A DNA stretch of 51,003 bases. Source: Novosphingobium lindaniclasticum LE124 (GTDB lineage: Bacteria; Pseudomonadota; Alphaproteobacteria; Sphingomonadales; Sphingomonadaceae). Positions within the stretch are counted from its first letter, which is position 1. The number at the start of each line of letters is the position of its first letter. The stretch is from NCBI RefSeq assembly GCF_000445125.1, contig NZ_ATHL01000147.1, forward strand, positions 1 through 51,003, written 5' to 3'. The translations under genes were made by a program, and so were the position numbers. The notes below the pieces were generated by a model, which saw nothing but the letters and a program-made list of their open reading frames with translations, did no database searches and was not told the DNA's origin. This document shows, in pieces, positions 42,310 to 51,003 of this stretch.

Positions 42310-43080
42310 ATGCAGATCTCATCTCGCCAATTTCCGGCCAAGTCGATCCGCAAGCTCGGCGCCGGTGTTGCCGCAGTGGCATTCGTCGCTGCTGGAAGCC
42401 TCGTGCTCGATGCGATGTTTGCCAGTCCGTCCGCGCATGCACTAGTCGTCTACGACCCGACCAACCATGCACAGAATGTCCTGACGGCAGCCCGCGCGCT
42501 ACAGCAGGTCAACAATCAGATTCAGTCACTCCAGAATCAGGCCCAGGGCCTCGTCAACCAGGCGCGGAACCTCTCGAGCGTTCGCTTTCCGGAACTCCAG
42601 GCGCTTACCGAGACCTTGCGAAAGATCGATGCTTTGATGGCGCAGGCGCAGGGTATCGAGTTCAAGGTGACATCCGCGGACCAGCAGTTCGCGCAACTCT
42701 ATCCCGATGCCTATCGCCAATCGCTAAAGCTCGACGACAGGGTCGCCGCGGCACGCGCACGGATGGATGCGCAGGTCGCGGCCTACCGCAAGACCGTCAC
42801 GCTCCAGGCGCAGATCGCCGAAAACGTTGCCGCCGATGCCGCAACGCTCAATTCGCTGGTCGAGCGCAGCCAGGGTGCGGAAGGCGCCCTGCAGGTCCAG
42901 CAGGCGGCTAACCAGTTGCTTGCCCTTACGGCCAAGCAGCAATTCCAGATCCAGCAGATGATGGCCGCGCAGTACCGCGCCGACGCGGTGCGCGAGAGCA
43001 ACCGGGCGCAGGAAGCGGCCGAGGCCCAGGCGGCGACGACGAAGTTCCTCGGGTCCGGCAGCGCCTACACGCCGAACTAG
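42310..43080 (+). CDS. trbJ: TrbJ, VirB5-like minor pilus protein
   Basis: This 256-residue exported protein has a signal sequence ending near ASPSAHA (about residue 44). Long helices follow with heptad-like Gln/Asn repeats (VNNQIQSLQNQAQGLVNQ) and a Gln-rich C-terminal helix. The start at 42310 has GGAG seven bases upstream; a GTG three bases earlier is less likely. VirB5 proteins sit at the pilus tip and help recipient contact. No trbK (entry-exclusion lipoprotein) gene is visible in the 138 bases before trbL. Confidence 0.9.
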   Translation: MQISSRQFPAKSIRKLGAGVAAVAFVAAGSLVLDAMFASPSAHALVVYDPTNHAQNVLTAARALQQVNNQIQSLQNQAQGLVNQARNLSSVRFPELQALTETLRKIDALMAQAQGIEFKVTSADQQFAQLYPDAYRQSLKLDDRVAAARARMDAQVAAYRKTVTLQAQIAENVAADAATLNSLVERSQGAEGALQVQQAANQLLALTAKQQFQIQQMMAAQYRADAVRESNRAQEAAEAQAATTKFLGSGSAYTPN

Positions 43081-43218
43081 CGGCTTCGGGCCGGTCGGCT
43101 CGATCCAGCCAGCGGCGGCGGACCGCCTCTCCCGCCGCCGCGTCGCGGGGCGCGTGCCTATCGTCCTCCGGCCGCGCGCCCCGCGACACCCCCACACTTG
43201 GCAGGAAGGCCAGCAAGC

Positions 43219-44514
43219 ATGGGTAACCTCAACATCATCGATGCGTTTCTGGCGACGTTCATCCGCTACATAGACAGCGGGTTCGGACTGCTCGGGAGCG
43301 ATGTACGCTTCCTGACCGGCACGTTGATCGCGATCGATGTGACCCTGGCCGCGCTGTTCTGGACTTTGGCCGGAGAGGATAATGTTCTCGCCAGGTTCGT
43401 GCGCAAAATCCTGTTCGTGGGTGTCTTTGCCTTCATTATCGGCAACTTCTCCGATCTTGCCGACATCCTCTTCCGCTCCTTTTCCCAGGCGGGATTGACG
43501 GCAGGCGGCGGAGCGCTTGGACAGGACGATCTGATGAAGCCCGGCAGGCTTGCCGGTATCGGCTTTTCGGCGTCCTGGCCGCTGCTCCTGCAAGCTTCCA
43601 AGATGCTGGGCTTCACCAGCTTCTTCAACAATTTCCTGACAATCGCGATCCTGCTTCTCGCCTGGCTGATCGTGATCCTCGCTTTCTTCGTTCTCGCGGT
43701 GCAGATGTTTGTCTGCATCCTCGAGTTCAAGCTGGTCAGCCTCGCGGGCTTCATCCTGGTGCCTTTCGCGCTGTGGAACCGGACCAGTTTCCTGGCGGAG
43801 CGCGTACTCGGCCACGTCGTCGGTTCGGGCATCAAGGTCATGGTGCTGGCGGTGATCGTCGGCATCGGGTCCACGTTTTTCGACGATCTGGCGCAGGCGC
43901 TGAAGGGGCAAGAGCCGGATATCGGCCAGGCCATGAGCCTCGTGCTCGCGAGCCTGTCTCTCCTTGGGCTAGGTATCTTCGCGCCTTCGGTGGCCAGCGG
44001 CCTCGCTTCCGGGGCGCCGCAGCTCGGCGCAGGCGCGGTGGCCGGTACCGCCATGGCGGCAGGCGGCGCGGTGATGATGGTCGGCGGAGGCGCCATCGCC
44101 GGTGTGCGGATGGGGGGCGCAGCACTCAGCGGCATTCGGGCCGGAACCTCCATGGGAGCAGCATCTTCATCCGGCGTTTCCAGCCCCGCGACAAGTGCCG
44201 CTTCGCAAGGCGGACCTGATCCGGGACATGGGGGGAATTCGCCTGCAGGTTCCGCAGCGCCTCGTGCGAGTGCGCCCAGCCAGGCGGCGGCCCCCGCGTC
44301 CGCTTCCCACGCCGATACCGCGTCGCCGAACACACCGGGCACGAACTCTCCGTCGCCGGCTTCCGGCGGCGGAGAGACGGAGCCCGCTTGGGCGAAGTCG
44401 CTACGCAGCGAAGAAAAGGCACGCCACCACAGGCAGGTTGCCGTTCATGCGGTCCAGCAGGGCGATCGCGGCGGCGGGTCTACCACTCCCGACATCAGCG
44501 AAAGGAATGACTGA
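43219..44514 (+). CDS. trbL: TrbL, VirB6-like polytopic membrane protein
   Basis: This 431-residue protein has about six membrane helices in residues 20-290 (for example LLLAWLIVILAFFVLAVQMF, FKLVSLAGFILVPFALW, VMVLAVIVGIGSTFF). A Gly/Ala-rich stretch and a low-complexity Ser/Pro/Ala C-terminal tail follow. It forms part of the inner-membrane channel. The start at 43219 lies nine bases after AGGAAGG. trbF begins two bases after its stop. Confidence 0.92.
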   Translation: MGNLNIIDAFLATFIRYIDSGFGLLGSDVRFLTGTLIAIDVTLAALFWTLAGEDNVLARFVRKILFVGVFAFIIGNFSDLADILFRSFSQAGLTAGGGALGQDDLMKPGRLAGIGFSASWPLLLQASKMLGFTSFFNNFLTIAILLLAWLIVILAFFVLAVQMFVCILEFKLVSLAGFILVPFALWNRTSFLAERVLGHVVGSGIKVMVLAVIVGIGSTFFDDLAQALKGQEPDIGQAMSLVLASLSLLGLGIFAPSVASGLASGAPQLGAGAVAGTAMAAGGAVMMVGGGAIAGVRMGGAALSGIRAGTSMGAASSSGVSSPATSAASQGGPDPGHGGNSPAGSAAPRASAPSQAAAPASASHADTASPNTPGTNSPSPASGGGETEPAWAKSLRSEEKARHHRQVAVHAVQQGDRGGGSTTPDISERND

Positions 44515-44516
44515 CC

Positions 44517-45326
44517 ATGCGCTTCAAACGTAGCGTCCCGCTCTATGGACGCACTCCCGAACCGGCGACCCCGTTTCAGCGTGCCGCGCAGCTCTGGGAT
44601 GAGCGGATCGGCTCGGCCCGGATTCAGGCCCGAAACTGGCGAATCATGGCTTTTGGCTGCCTGGGGCTTTCCAGCAGCATGGCGGCTGGCCTCATCTGGC
44701 AGTCACTCCAGAGCCAAATGGTGCCCTATGTCGTTGCCGTCGACAAGCTTGGCGAACCTCGTGCGATCAGCGAGGCGGAGGCAGGGTACCAGCCCACCGA
44801 TCCGCAAATTGCCTGGGCTTTGTCCAAGTACATTGCTCATGTGCGGGGTATCTCGCTCGACCCGGTCGTTATGCGCGAGGGCTGGCTCGAAGCCTATGAC
44901 TTCTCGACCCAGCGAGGCAGCCGCTTCCTGAGCGAATATGCGCGGGCATCCGGTGCGCTGACAGATTTGGGTGAACGGAGTGTCTCGGTCCAGGTGACCA
45001 GCGTCGTCCGGGCTTCCGATGCCAGCTTCCAGGTCAAGTGGATCGAGAACGCGTTCGAGCGCGGCAGTGCGTCGGGGACCAGCCATTGGACGGCGATCCT
45101 GACCATCGTCCAGCAATCGCCCAGAGACAGCGAGACGCTGCGCAAGAATCCGCTCGGGATTTACGTCGATGCCATCGACTGGAGCCGTGAACTCGAGGTC
45201 CCTGCGCCTGCGGCAGCTGCTTCGCCGCCGGCATCCAATCCGGGTGCCGGCCCTGACCGCGAAGAACCTGCGCTGGCCATGCCGGCAATTTCCAATCCCG
45301 ATGAAGCCAAGGAGATTCTGCCATGA
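44517..45326 (+). CDS. trbF: TrbF, VirB8-like protein
   Basis: This 269-residue protein has a single transmembrane helix at about 42-60 (MAFGCLGLSSSMAAGLIW) and a periplasmic VirB8 domain (SQMVPYVVAVDKLGEPRAI, then WLEAYDFSTQRGSRFL). A Pro/Ala-rich C-terminal tail follows. VirB8 proteins nucleate the inner-membrane complex. It overlaps trbG by four bases. Confidence 0.93.
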   Translation: MRFKRSVPLYGRTPEPATPFQRAAQLWDERIGSARIQARNWRIMAFGCLGLSSSMAAGLIWQSLQSQMVPYVVAVDKLGEPRAISEAEAGYQPTDPQIAWALSKYIAHVRGISLDPVVMREGWLEAYDFSTQRGSRFLSEYARASGALTDLGERSVSVQVTSVVRASDASFQVKWIENAFERGSASGTSHWTAILTIVQQSPRDSETLRKNPLGIYVDAIDWSRELEVPAPAAAASPPASNPGAGPDREEPALAMPAISNPDEAKEILP

Positions 45327-46141
45327 AGACTTCGCTGCTAGCCGCGGCGGCCTTTGCCGTGGGTGTCCATCCGGTGGATTTTCCGGCGAGCGCAAAAGTG
45401 CCCGTCAGTGCCGTGCGCCGCGGCAGCGCGGAGCCGTCACCAAATGCCTGGGTCAATGGCCGGCAGGTCTATCTCTGGTCGGATGGCACCGTGTATCATG
45501 CCTATACCCAGCCGGGCATGATTACCGATATCGCGTTGCAGCCAGGTGAGGGGCTGATTGCGGTTGCGGCCGGCGACACCGCGCGCTGGGTGATCGGCGA
45601 CACCGCGAGTGGAACTGGCGACGACAAGCGCACGCATGTCCTGGTGAAGCCATTCAGCACTGGGCTTGCCACCAACCTCGTAATCACTACCGATCGACGT
45701 ACGTATCACTTGTTGCTGACCAGCCAGGCGAACGCGGGAATGACGGCGCTTTCGTGGAACTACCCGCTCGATGAGCTGGTGGCGATCAAGGCCACGCAGG
45801 CCGCAGCCGAAGCGGGAAAGCCGGTCGCAGTCGGCCTTGGCGTCGAGCAGCTCTACTTCGGGTATGGGATCACTGGCGACGCGCCGACCTGGCGCCCGCT
45901 GCGCGCGTTCGATGACGGCAGGCAAACCTTCATCGAATTCCCGGCCTCGATCGGAGAGGATGAAGCGCCGCCGCTGTTCCTGATCGGCGCGGCCGGCGCG
46001 GCCGAACTGGTCAATTACCGCATGAAGGGCCGCTTTTATGTGGTCGATCGCATTTTTGCGGTCGCCGAGCTTCGGCTTGGGACCAAGAAACAGCAGGTCG
46101 TGCGGATCACTCGAGGCGGCGAGGGGAGGGCGCGGCGATGA
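45323..46141 (+). CDS. trbG: TrbG, VirB9-like outer-membrane complex protein
   Basis: This 272-residue periplasmic protein has a signal peptide (about 1-24). VirB9 features include ALQPGEGLIAVAAGDTARWV, LVITTDRRTYHLLLTS, and the C-terminal domain PLFLIGAAGAAELVNYRMKG with YVVDRIFAVAELRLG. It forms the core complex with TrbI in the outer membrane. It overlaps trbI by four bases. Confidence 0.94.
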   Translation: MKTSLLAAAAFAVGVHPVDFPASAKVPVSAVRRGSAEPSPNAWVNGRQVYLWSDGTVYHAYTQPGMITDIALQPGEGLIAVAAGDTARWVIGDTASGTGDDKRTHVLVKPFSTGLATNLVITTDRRTYHLLLTSQANAGMTALSWNYPLDELVAIKATQAAAEAGKPVAVGLGVEQLYFGYGITGDAPTWRPLRAFDDGRQTFIEFPASIGEDEAPPLFLIGAAGAAELVNYRMKGRFYVVDRIFAVAELRLGTKKQQVVRITRGGEGRARR

Positions 46142-47415
46142 GCGAGAAGGTATCGTCAGCACCAAATTCGGAAGGTCTTGGTTCCGCAGCCCCATTGTCC
46201 GAAAGCCGGGTGGAACGGTCTGAGAGGGAGGTTCGATCTCCGGAGAAGCTCGATCCCGAGACGCTCGCGATCCGGGCGAGGACGCCGAGGGTCACGCGGT
46301 TCAGGAAGGAAGTGATCATCGGCGGCAGCACCTTGGCGGCTCTCGCGCTGATCGGGCTTGCATGGATCGCACTCCAACCCCGAGTGTCTGGCCGGATCAT
46401 CGCTGGCAGCACCATGTCGCAACCTGACCGGAAGCCTTCGGACGAAGCGCTGGCGGGGCTGCCCAAGACCTATGGCGACGTCCCTAAACTCGGGCCGCCC
46501 CTCCCCGGGGACCTGGGGCGGCCGATCCTGAAGGCACAGCAGCGTCAGTTGGCCGGCGATGGCATCGCACCTGTTGTCGCGCCGGGAGTCGTCGAGGCGC
46601 AGCAACAGCATGCGGCCGAGCTCAAAGCAGCGATGCAGTCTTCGCTACTGGTTCAAGGCGCACATCCCGCAGCCGGGGCGAACTTGGCCACCGCCGCTTC
46701 GGTGGCGGCAGCCACTTTCGATCCCGGCCAAGCGGGGTCTGGCGAAACTTCCGAACCCGCGGCGGCAGATCGCAAGAGCCAGTTTGCCGACAAGCTGGAT
46801 GATCGCGGCGATGTGAACCCGCATAGTCTGGCGGCCCCTGCATCGCCCTACATGCTGATGGCAGGAAGCGTGATTGCAGCGAGCCTCGTCACGGGCGTGA
46901 ATTCCGATGTGCCGGGCATGGTCGTTGCCCAAGTCACGCAGAGCGTCTTCGACAGCGCGACCGGCCAGATCATGCTCATCCCGCAAGGCGCTCGGCTCGT
47001 GGGCAAATACGACAGCGTTGTCGCCTATGGACAAAGCCGGGCGCTGGTTATCTGGCAACGGCTGGTGATGCCTGATGGAAAATCGCTGCGGCTCGACAAC
47101 ATGCCGGCAACGGATCCGTCCGGCTACGCGGGGCTATCCGACAAGGTGAACTTCCACACCGGCCGACTGCTGAAAGGTGTGGCGATTGCGACGCTCCTAG
47201 GCGTGGGAACCGAGCTTTCGATCGCCGGCGAGAGCGATCTGGTGCAGGCGATCCGGGAATCCGCGCAGACCAGCGTGTCACGGGCGGGTGATCAGATCAC
47301 TCAGCGCAATCTCGACATTCAGCCGAGCATCGACATCCGCCCTGGCGCTCCGGTGCGTCTCGTCGTCCGGCAGGATCTGGTCTTGGCACCATGGAAGGGA
47401 GCGGGGGCACAATGA
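46138..47415 (+). CDS. trbI: TrbI, VirB10-like core-complex protein
   Basis: This 425-residue protein spans the envelope. A cytoplasmic N-terminus is followed by a transmembrane helix (about 56-76, VIIGGSTLAALALIGLAWIA), a Pro-rich linker and the VirB10 beta barrel. Typical motifs are MLMAGSVIAASLVTGVNSD, IPQGARLVGKYDSVVAYGQ and SPYMLMAG. The end reads PVRLVVRQDLVLAPW. Its stop overlaps the DUF2274 start by four bases. Confidence 0.95.
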   Translation: MSEKVSSAPNSEGLGSAAPLSESRVERSEREVRSPEKLDPETLAIRARTPRVTRFRKEVIIGGSTLAALALIGLAWIALQPRVSGRIIAGSTMSQPDRKPSDEALAGLPKTYGDVPKLGPPLPGDLGRPILKAQQRQLAGDGIAPVVAPGVVEAQQQHAAELKAAMQSSLLVQGAHPAAGANLATAASVAAATFDPGQAGSGETSEPAAADRKSQFADKLDDRGDVNPHSLAAPASPYMLMAGSVIAASLVTGVNSDVPGMVVAQVTQSVFDSATGQIMLIPQGARLVGKYDSVVAYGQSRALVIWQRLVMPDGKSLRLDNMPATDPSGYAGLSDKVNFHTGRLLKGVAIATLLGVGTELSIAGESDLVQAIRESAQTSVSRAGDQITQRNLDIQPSIDIRPGAPVRLVVRQDLVLAPWKGAGAQ

Positions 47416-47627
47416 GCAAGATCAAGTTGGCGAAACTGCCGGACAAGACGCCAGTGAAGCTGGCCATCATGGTAGCGCCCGATCTCCATCAAGCCTTGCA
47501 GGATTACGCAGCTGCCTATGCAGCATCCTACGGGTCTGACGTGCCCGTTACGGATCTGGTCCCGGCGATCCTGAGTGCCTTTTTGGACGGGGATCGTGGG
47601 TTTCAGCAGCAACGAAAGGGGAAGTGA
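47412..47627 (+). CDS. DUF2274 family protein
   Basis: This 71-residue protein begins MSKIKLAKLPDKTPVKLAI and carries LHQALQDYAAAYAASYG and LVPAILSAFLDGD. DUF2274 proteins close the trb operon in alpha-proteobacterial elements. They resemble small ribbon-helix-helix regulators but are uncharacterised. It overlaps trbI, and the next gene starts three bases after its stop. Confidence 0.88.
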   Translation: MSKIKLAKLPDKTPVKLAIMVAPDLHQALQDYAAAYAASYGSDVPVTDLVPAILSAFLDGDRGFQQQRKGK

Positions 47628-47629
47628 TT

Positions 47630-47857
47630 ATGGATCGTGAATCTGACGCGCGCGCGCCTTCACCCGGGATGGAGCAGATCAGCGTTCGAATTCCAGATGC
47701 AGTCAGGCTGACAGGCCTCAGCCGCGCGAAAATTTATCAGCTAATTGCGCGCGGTGATCTGGAAATTGCCAAAGTCGGAAGGTCTACCGTCGTCATCGCC
47801 TCGAGCTTGCAGGAATTCATCGCTGCAAGACGGACACGCCGAATTCGTGAACTGTGA
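47630..47857 (+). CDS. Helix-turn-helix protein (excisionase/MerR-like), end of the trb operon
   Basis: This 75-residue protein has SVRIPDAVRLTGLSRAKIYQLI as a helix-turn-helix (given in two parts: RIPDAVRLTGLS, then RAKIYQLIARGDLEIAKVG) and a wing with STVVIASSLQEFI. It resembles AlpA/Xis-type proteins used in excision or regulation. AGGGGAAG precedes the ATG. It is the last gene of the plus-strand transfer operon. Confidence 0.83.
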   Translation: MDRESDARAPSPGMEQISVRIPDAVRLTGLSRAKIYQLIARGDLEIAKVGRSTVVIASSLQEFIAARRTRRIREL

Positions 47858-48017
47858 TCTTGATCCGGCTGGAGATGGTCGGCGATCGTGGGTCGCTAGT
47901 ACATGCGTATCGCTGATGTGGAGCACTACGCAGGCGTCGACAGAGCGCGGCAATCGGGTCGGGGTTCCCCATGGCTGATCGCTGGAATTGGGTGCGGGCT
48001 GGCGTCGGCACAGACCG

Positions 48018-48043
48018 AAAAAAAAGCCGGCCAAATGGGCCGG
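48018..48043 (-). terminator. Intrinsic terminator on the minus strand
   Basis: CCGGCC (48027-48032) pairs with GGCCGG (48038-48043) around a five-base loop. On the minus strand the stem is followed by C and then eight T residues, the standard terminator form. It would end a minus-strand transcript starting somewhere to the right, although no gene for it is evident. Confidence 0.7.
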
Positions 48044-48662
48044 TTGGATAGGTCTTTTGGGAGAGGATGCCTGAAAGGCCTTCGCCATATGTCTCGCCAT
48101 AGTTGATCTCGCAAATGCAAGGAATGCAACAAGTATTGCTTTCTGTGGTTGCGTTTCGTGAAACTCGAGCTGCGCCAGTAAGTTAGCCGCCGCCCTTGCT
48201 GTCCCGGAGGATCGACGTCCTCGAAATACTTCACCCGGCAGGTCAGAAGCGGGGTCTGCGGATTCCCTCCTGAAGCATCGAGGCTTCTGCCACGGCAAGG
48301 TGGCCAGGTTCTCCAGGAGGCAGTTTCCGGCGGGATCATATCGGAGCGGCGGCGCGAGTCTGCTTCGCCGCATCTTCCGGGATTTTTGGGAAAGGTCGGA
48401 AAACGGCAGCAATCGCGGTCGCGCTCGAGAGGCATGGCCTCACGGGAGCTTTTGCTGGAACGGGCCGGGTAATTTTTTCTGACGGACAGTAGGCAGATCC
48501 GGCCAACCTCTCGGCATCGACAAAAGTCGAACAAAGCTGGCCGGTTAATCCTTGCGCTGCCAACCTCAGCTCCTTGCTGCACAGGTCTTTCCACAGCCTT
48601 GTCCCGGTAGGCGCGGCGCGCGCCCTTCTCCAAACATCTTGACCGGCAACCCCCGCGAGTGA

Positions 48663-48677
48663 GAACATAAAGGGAAC
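48663..48677 (-). promoter_or_regulatory. LexA-box (SOS operator) upstream of imuA
   Basis: GAAC-N7-GAAC on the plus strand, that is GTTC-CCTTTAT-GTTC on the minus strand, matches the alpha-proteobacterial LexA operator GTTC-N7-GTTC exactly. It lies 23 bases before the imuA start codon, and imuAB operons are known SOS targets, so the location supports function. Confidence 0.75.
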
Positions 48678-48700
48678 GTAGCGAGTCTGAACAGAACACC

Positions 48701-49462
48701 ATGCAGCCGGTATCACCATCAACCCAGCCGACGATCGAGCATCTGCGGACCCTGGCGTCGCCGCTTGCGGAATTTCGAACGATGCCGTTTGCCGCCGAGG
48801 CTCTGGACGGTCGCTTGGGCGGCGGGGGTCTGCGTGCCGGCGCTTTGCACGAGGCGGCCGCGCGCACGTGCTCCCTGGTCGACGATGCCGCTGCGACCCT
48901 GTTTCTTGCAGGGATCGCAGCGCGTGAAGCCCGCTCCCTCGAGGCGCCGGTGCTGTGGGTGAGCTGCCGCAGCGACCTCTACGCGCCGGGGCTGGAACAG
49001 GCCGGGCTTGCATCGTCCTATGTCATTCACGCGCAGCCGCGCGATGAGGCAGCGCTCCTTGCCGTCGTCGAGGATGCGATCCGCGACGGGACGCCGGCTG
49101 CTGTCGTTGCCGAGGCCAGCAAGGTCTCGATGGTGGCGACCCGCCGCCTTCAACTCGCGGCGGCCGAGGCCGATATTCCTGTCCTGCTGCTCAGGCGCCA
49201 CCGCGGACGCGACCGGGATCCGCTCGGCGAACCTTCGGCGGCCTGGACTCGTTGGCGCATTGCCAGTGCCCCGTCCGGCCGGCTCGGCGTTGCCGGTGTC
49301 GGTCGGCCGCGCTGGCTCGTCGAACTTGCCCGCCAGCGCGGCGGTGAAGGTTTTTCCCTGATCGTGGAGGGATGTGATGAGACGGGTCGTCTCGCTGTTC
49401 CTGCCCTATCTGCCGATCGAACGGCTGAGACGGCAGGACCGGTTCGCCGCTCCGCGGCCTGA
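48701..49462 (+). CDS. imuA: ImuA, SOS mutagenesis accessory protein
   Basis: This 253-residue RecA/SulA-like protein has AGALHEAAART, then FLAGIAARE and APVLWVSCRSDLYAPGLEQAG, followed by VAEASKVSMVATRRLQLAA. These are the usual ImuA blocks. ImuA works with ImuB and the error-prone polymerase DnaE2 in damage-induced mutagenesis. A LexA box lies just upstream. imuB starts 86 bases before the imuA stop in another frame, so translation of the two is coupled. dnaE2 would be expected beyond the right edge. Confidence 0.9.
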   Translation: MQPVSPSTQPTIEHLRTLASPLAEFRTMPFAAEALDGRLGGGGLRAGALHEAAARTCSLVDDAAATLFLAGIAAREARSLEAPVLWVSCRSDLYAPGLEQAGLASSYVIHAQPRDEAALLAVVEDAIRDGTPAAVVAEASKVSMVATRRLQLAAAEADIPVLLLRRHRGRDRDPLGEPSAAWTRWRIASAPSGRLGVAGVGRPRWLVELARQRGGEGFSLIVEGCDETGRLAVPALSADRTAETAGPVRRSAA

Positions 49463-51003
49463 ACCCCGCGCGCTCGAGCTGCCTGTCGATGACGATCCTG
49501 GTGCCTGCTCCGTCCCTCGCGGCGGCGGGTGGCGCCCCGGTGCGCGCTGGGCACGGGCAGAGGCGCTGGGTGAAGAACGCGGGCAGGTCCGTTCCCGTAT
49601 CGATGTCGAGCGCGAGATTGCCGCGCTGCCGCTCCACGCGCAGCCGCCGATGCGCGAACTTGGTCGGCGCTCGGAAGCAGCGGAGCATCCTTTCAAGCGT
49701 CCGGTATCCGCGCCGCCGCGCGCCCTGCGCGTCGTCCCTGCGGTTGCCGCGCCCCGCTGGCGCTCATTGGCAAAGTCGCTCGCCGCGACGAGATCGTCTC
49801 GGCATGCCCGGCTGCACGGGCACTTGGCATCCATGTCGGCATGGCGGCAACCCATGCGAGAGCCCTGGTCTCAGACCTCGATTTTCGTCCCGCCGAGCCG
49901 GAAGCGGATGCAAAGCTGCTGGACCGCCTGACCCTCTTTAGAATTCGGCGCTGGTCCCCGATCGTCGCGGTCTCTCCGCCTGACGGTATCTGGCTCGATC
50001 TGAGCGGCGCTGCGCATCTCCATGGCGGGGAGGAGCGCTTCTGCCGGAGGCTCCAGGCATTCTGCGGCCGTGCCGGGTTCACTGCGCGTATCGCAATCGC
50101 CGATACCCCCGGCGCCGCGCATGCACTCGCGCGCTACGGCGGCGAGGATATTGCCATTATCCCGCCGGGCGGCGTGCTGCGCGCTCTGTCGTCGCTCCCG
50201 GTAGCCGCGCTGCGCCTGGACGGGGCTGCGCTCGGCGCGGCGCGCAAGTTCGGGTTCGAGACGATCGCCGACCTGCTTCCCGTCGCCCGCGGTCCTCTCG
50301 CGCGCCGTCTCGGCATGGCCGCGATCGATCGCCTCGACCAGGCGCTCGGCGGCAAGGCGGAACCGATCACGCCGCGCGAGGACCTCGTGATCCCCATGGT
50401 GGAGCGGCGCCTGCTGGAACCGATCGGCACGGCCGAGGCCATCGCGCAGGTCATGCAGGATCTCCTCAAAGACATGGCCGAGGTCCTGCAGAAGAAGGGC
50501 CTTGGCGCGCGTTCGCTGCGCCTCATCGGGCTGCGGATCGACGGCGGCGAGCAGGTCGTGGCCATCGGCACCTCGCGCCCCACCCGTGAGCCCGCGCACC
50601 TGCTGCGCCTGCTGAAGCTCAGGATCGACCGGATCGATCCTGGCCTCGGGATCGAGCAGTTCAGGCTGCTGGCGCCGCACACCGAAGCGCTCGATGCCGA
50701 GAACCTTGGGGCCATTCTCGCCGGCGAGACCACCGTGCGCGATCCTGCCCGGCTCGTCGATGTGGTGGCGGGCCGGATCGGATCGGGCTGCGTGTTCCGG
50801 GTTGCCCCTGCCGAGAGCCATGTGCCCGAGCGGGCCGTGAGACCGGACAGCCCCATCGAGGCGCCGGGATCGTGGCCGTCCTGGCAGCGGCCCGTGCGCC
50901 TCTTCGCGCGGCCGGAACCGCTGCACCGCGTCATGGCGCTGATGCCCGATCAGCCGCCGCGCCGCTTCGAATGGCGGGGGCGCGCCTACAAGGTCGTGGC
51001 AGG
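49377..51003 (+). pseudogene. imuB: imuB (Y-family polymerase-like), frameshifted and cut by the window edge
   Basis: The start (MRRVVSLFLPYLPIERLRRQ) follows GGAGG by six bases. The frame is good through PVDDDPGACSVPRGGGWRPG and MRELGRRSEAAEHPFKR to about VVPAVAAP near 49754. The protein then continues in a different frame: PLALIGKVARRDEIVSA, WLDLSGAAHLHGGEERFC and GFTARIAIADTPGAAHALA, open to the window end. A missing C in the run at 49752-49755 would explain the shift. ImuB relatives lack polymerase activity and act as a hub for DnaE2. Either the gene is broken or the C run was misread. The C-terminus is outside the window. Confidence 0.82.

Larger units (their letters stand above)
47858..48700. 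other. Gene-poor stretch between the trb operon and imuA
   Basis: I find no gene I can support in these 840 bases. One minus-strand frame (about 48030-48330) has a plausible composition (NLLAQLEFHETQPQKAILV, MARHMAKAFQASS) and ends near a clear minus-strand terminator at 48018-48043, but I see no convincing start. The element border could also lie here. Confidence 0.4.

Noticed and set aside
43081..43218. A trbK entry-exclusion gene between trbJ and trbL
   Set aside because: The 138 bases contain no lipoprotein-like frame with a start; the stretch looks non-coding and hairpin-rich.

Overview
The window looks like sphingomonad DNA (Sphingomonadales, alpha-proteobacteria: Novosphingobium, Sphingobium or Sphingopyxis type). 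It is GC-rich and carries a sphingonodin-like lasso peptide cluster, a LuxR/LuxI pair followed by a phytanoyl-CoA-dioxygenase-like gene, an alpha-proteobacterial LexA box (GTTC-N7-GTTC) and the tra/trb gene set usual on sphingomonad plasmids and integrative elements. I cannot tell whether it is plasmid, integrated element or chromosome. No rRNA, tRNA or CRISPR array was seen.

Region 1 (about 0.36-9.5 kb) is a lasso peptide system. On the plus strand lie a FecI-type sigma factor, a FecR anti-sigma factor, a TonB-dependent receptor with a signalling (STN) domain and a lasso peptide isopeptidase. On the minus strand, converging with them, lie a previously unlisted 39-codon precursor gene (9357-9476), the B protein (RRE plus protease) and the C protein (macrolactam synthetase). 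No ABC exporter is present. The expected cycle is production of a threaded peptide, recapture through the receptor with FecR/FecI signalling, and opening of the ring by the isopeptidase.

Region 2 (about 9.5-12.5 kb) is a quorum-sensing block, luxR-luxI-phyH-gntR. It reads in the same direction as, and directly into, the lasso A-B-C genes. A phased GAATAT/palindrome operator candidate lies in the gntR-lassoA gap, and an inverted repeat covers the luxI ribosome-binding site. A quorum-sensing-linked lasso peptide circuit is my best candidate for an undescribed system here.

Region 3 (about 12.7-31.9 kb) is the backbone of a conjugative element. It holds a frameshifted DUF6499/DUF2285 gene, a YbjQ-like protein, ArdC, a DUF2958 gene cut in two by a 3.7-kb three-recombinase (RIT) element, a ParB-like protein, DUF736, two tandem MNT-HEPN proteins, a cold-shock protein, an HTH protein, TraF peptidase, a lytic transglycosylase, a VirD2-like relaxase (DUF3363) and a MucR-like regulator with a long Lys/Ala tail.

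Region 4 (about 32.0-47.9 kb) starts with an SF1 helicase-PLD fusion that resembles the Mokosh type II defence protein, placed opposite to and beside the coupling protein. It continues as a tightly packed type IV secretion operon: traG, CopG-like, trbB-C-D-E-J-L-F-G-I, DUF2274 and an HTH protein.

Region 5 (about 47.9-51.0 kb) has a gene-poor stretch, then an SOS-type promoter, imuA and imuB. imuB carries a frameshift and runs off the right edge.
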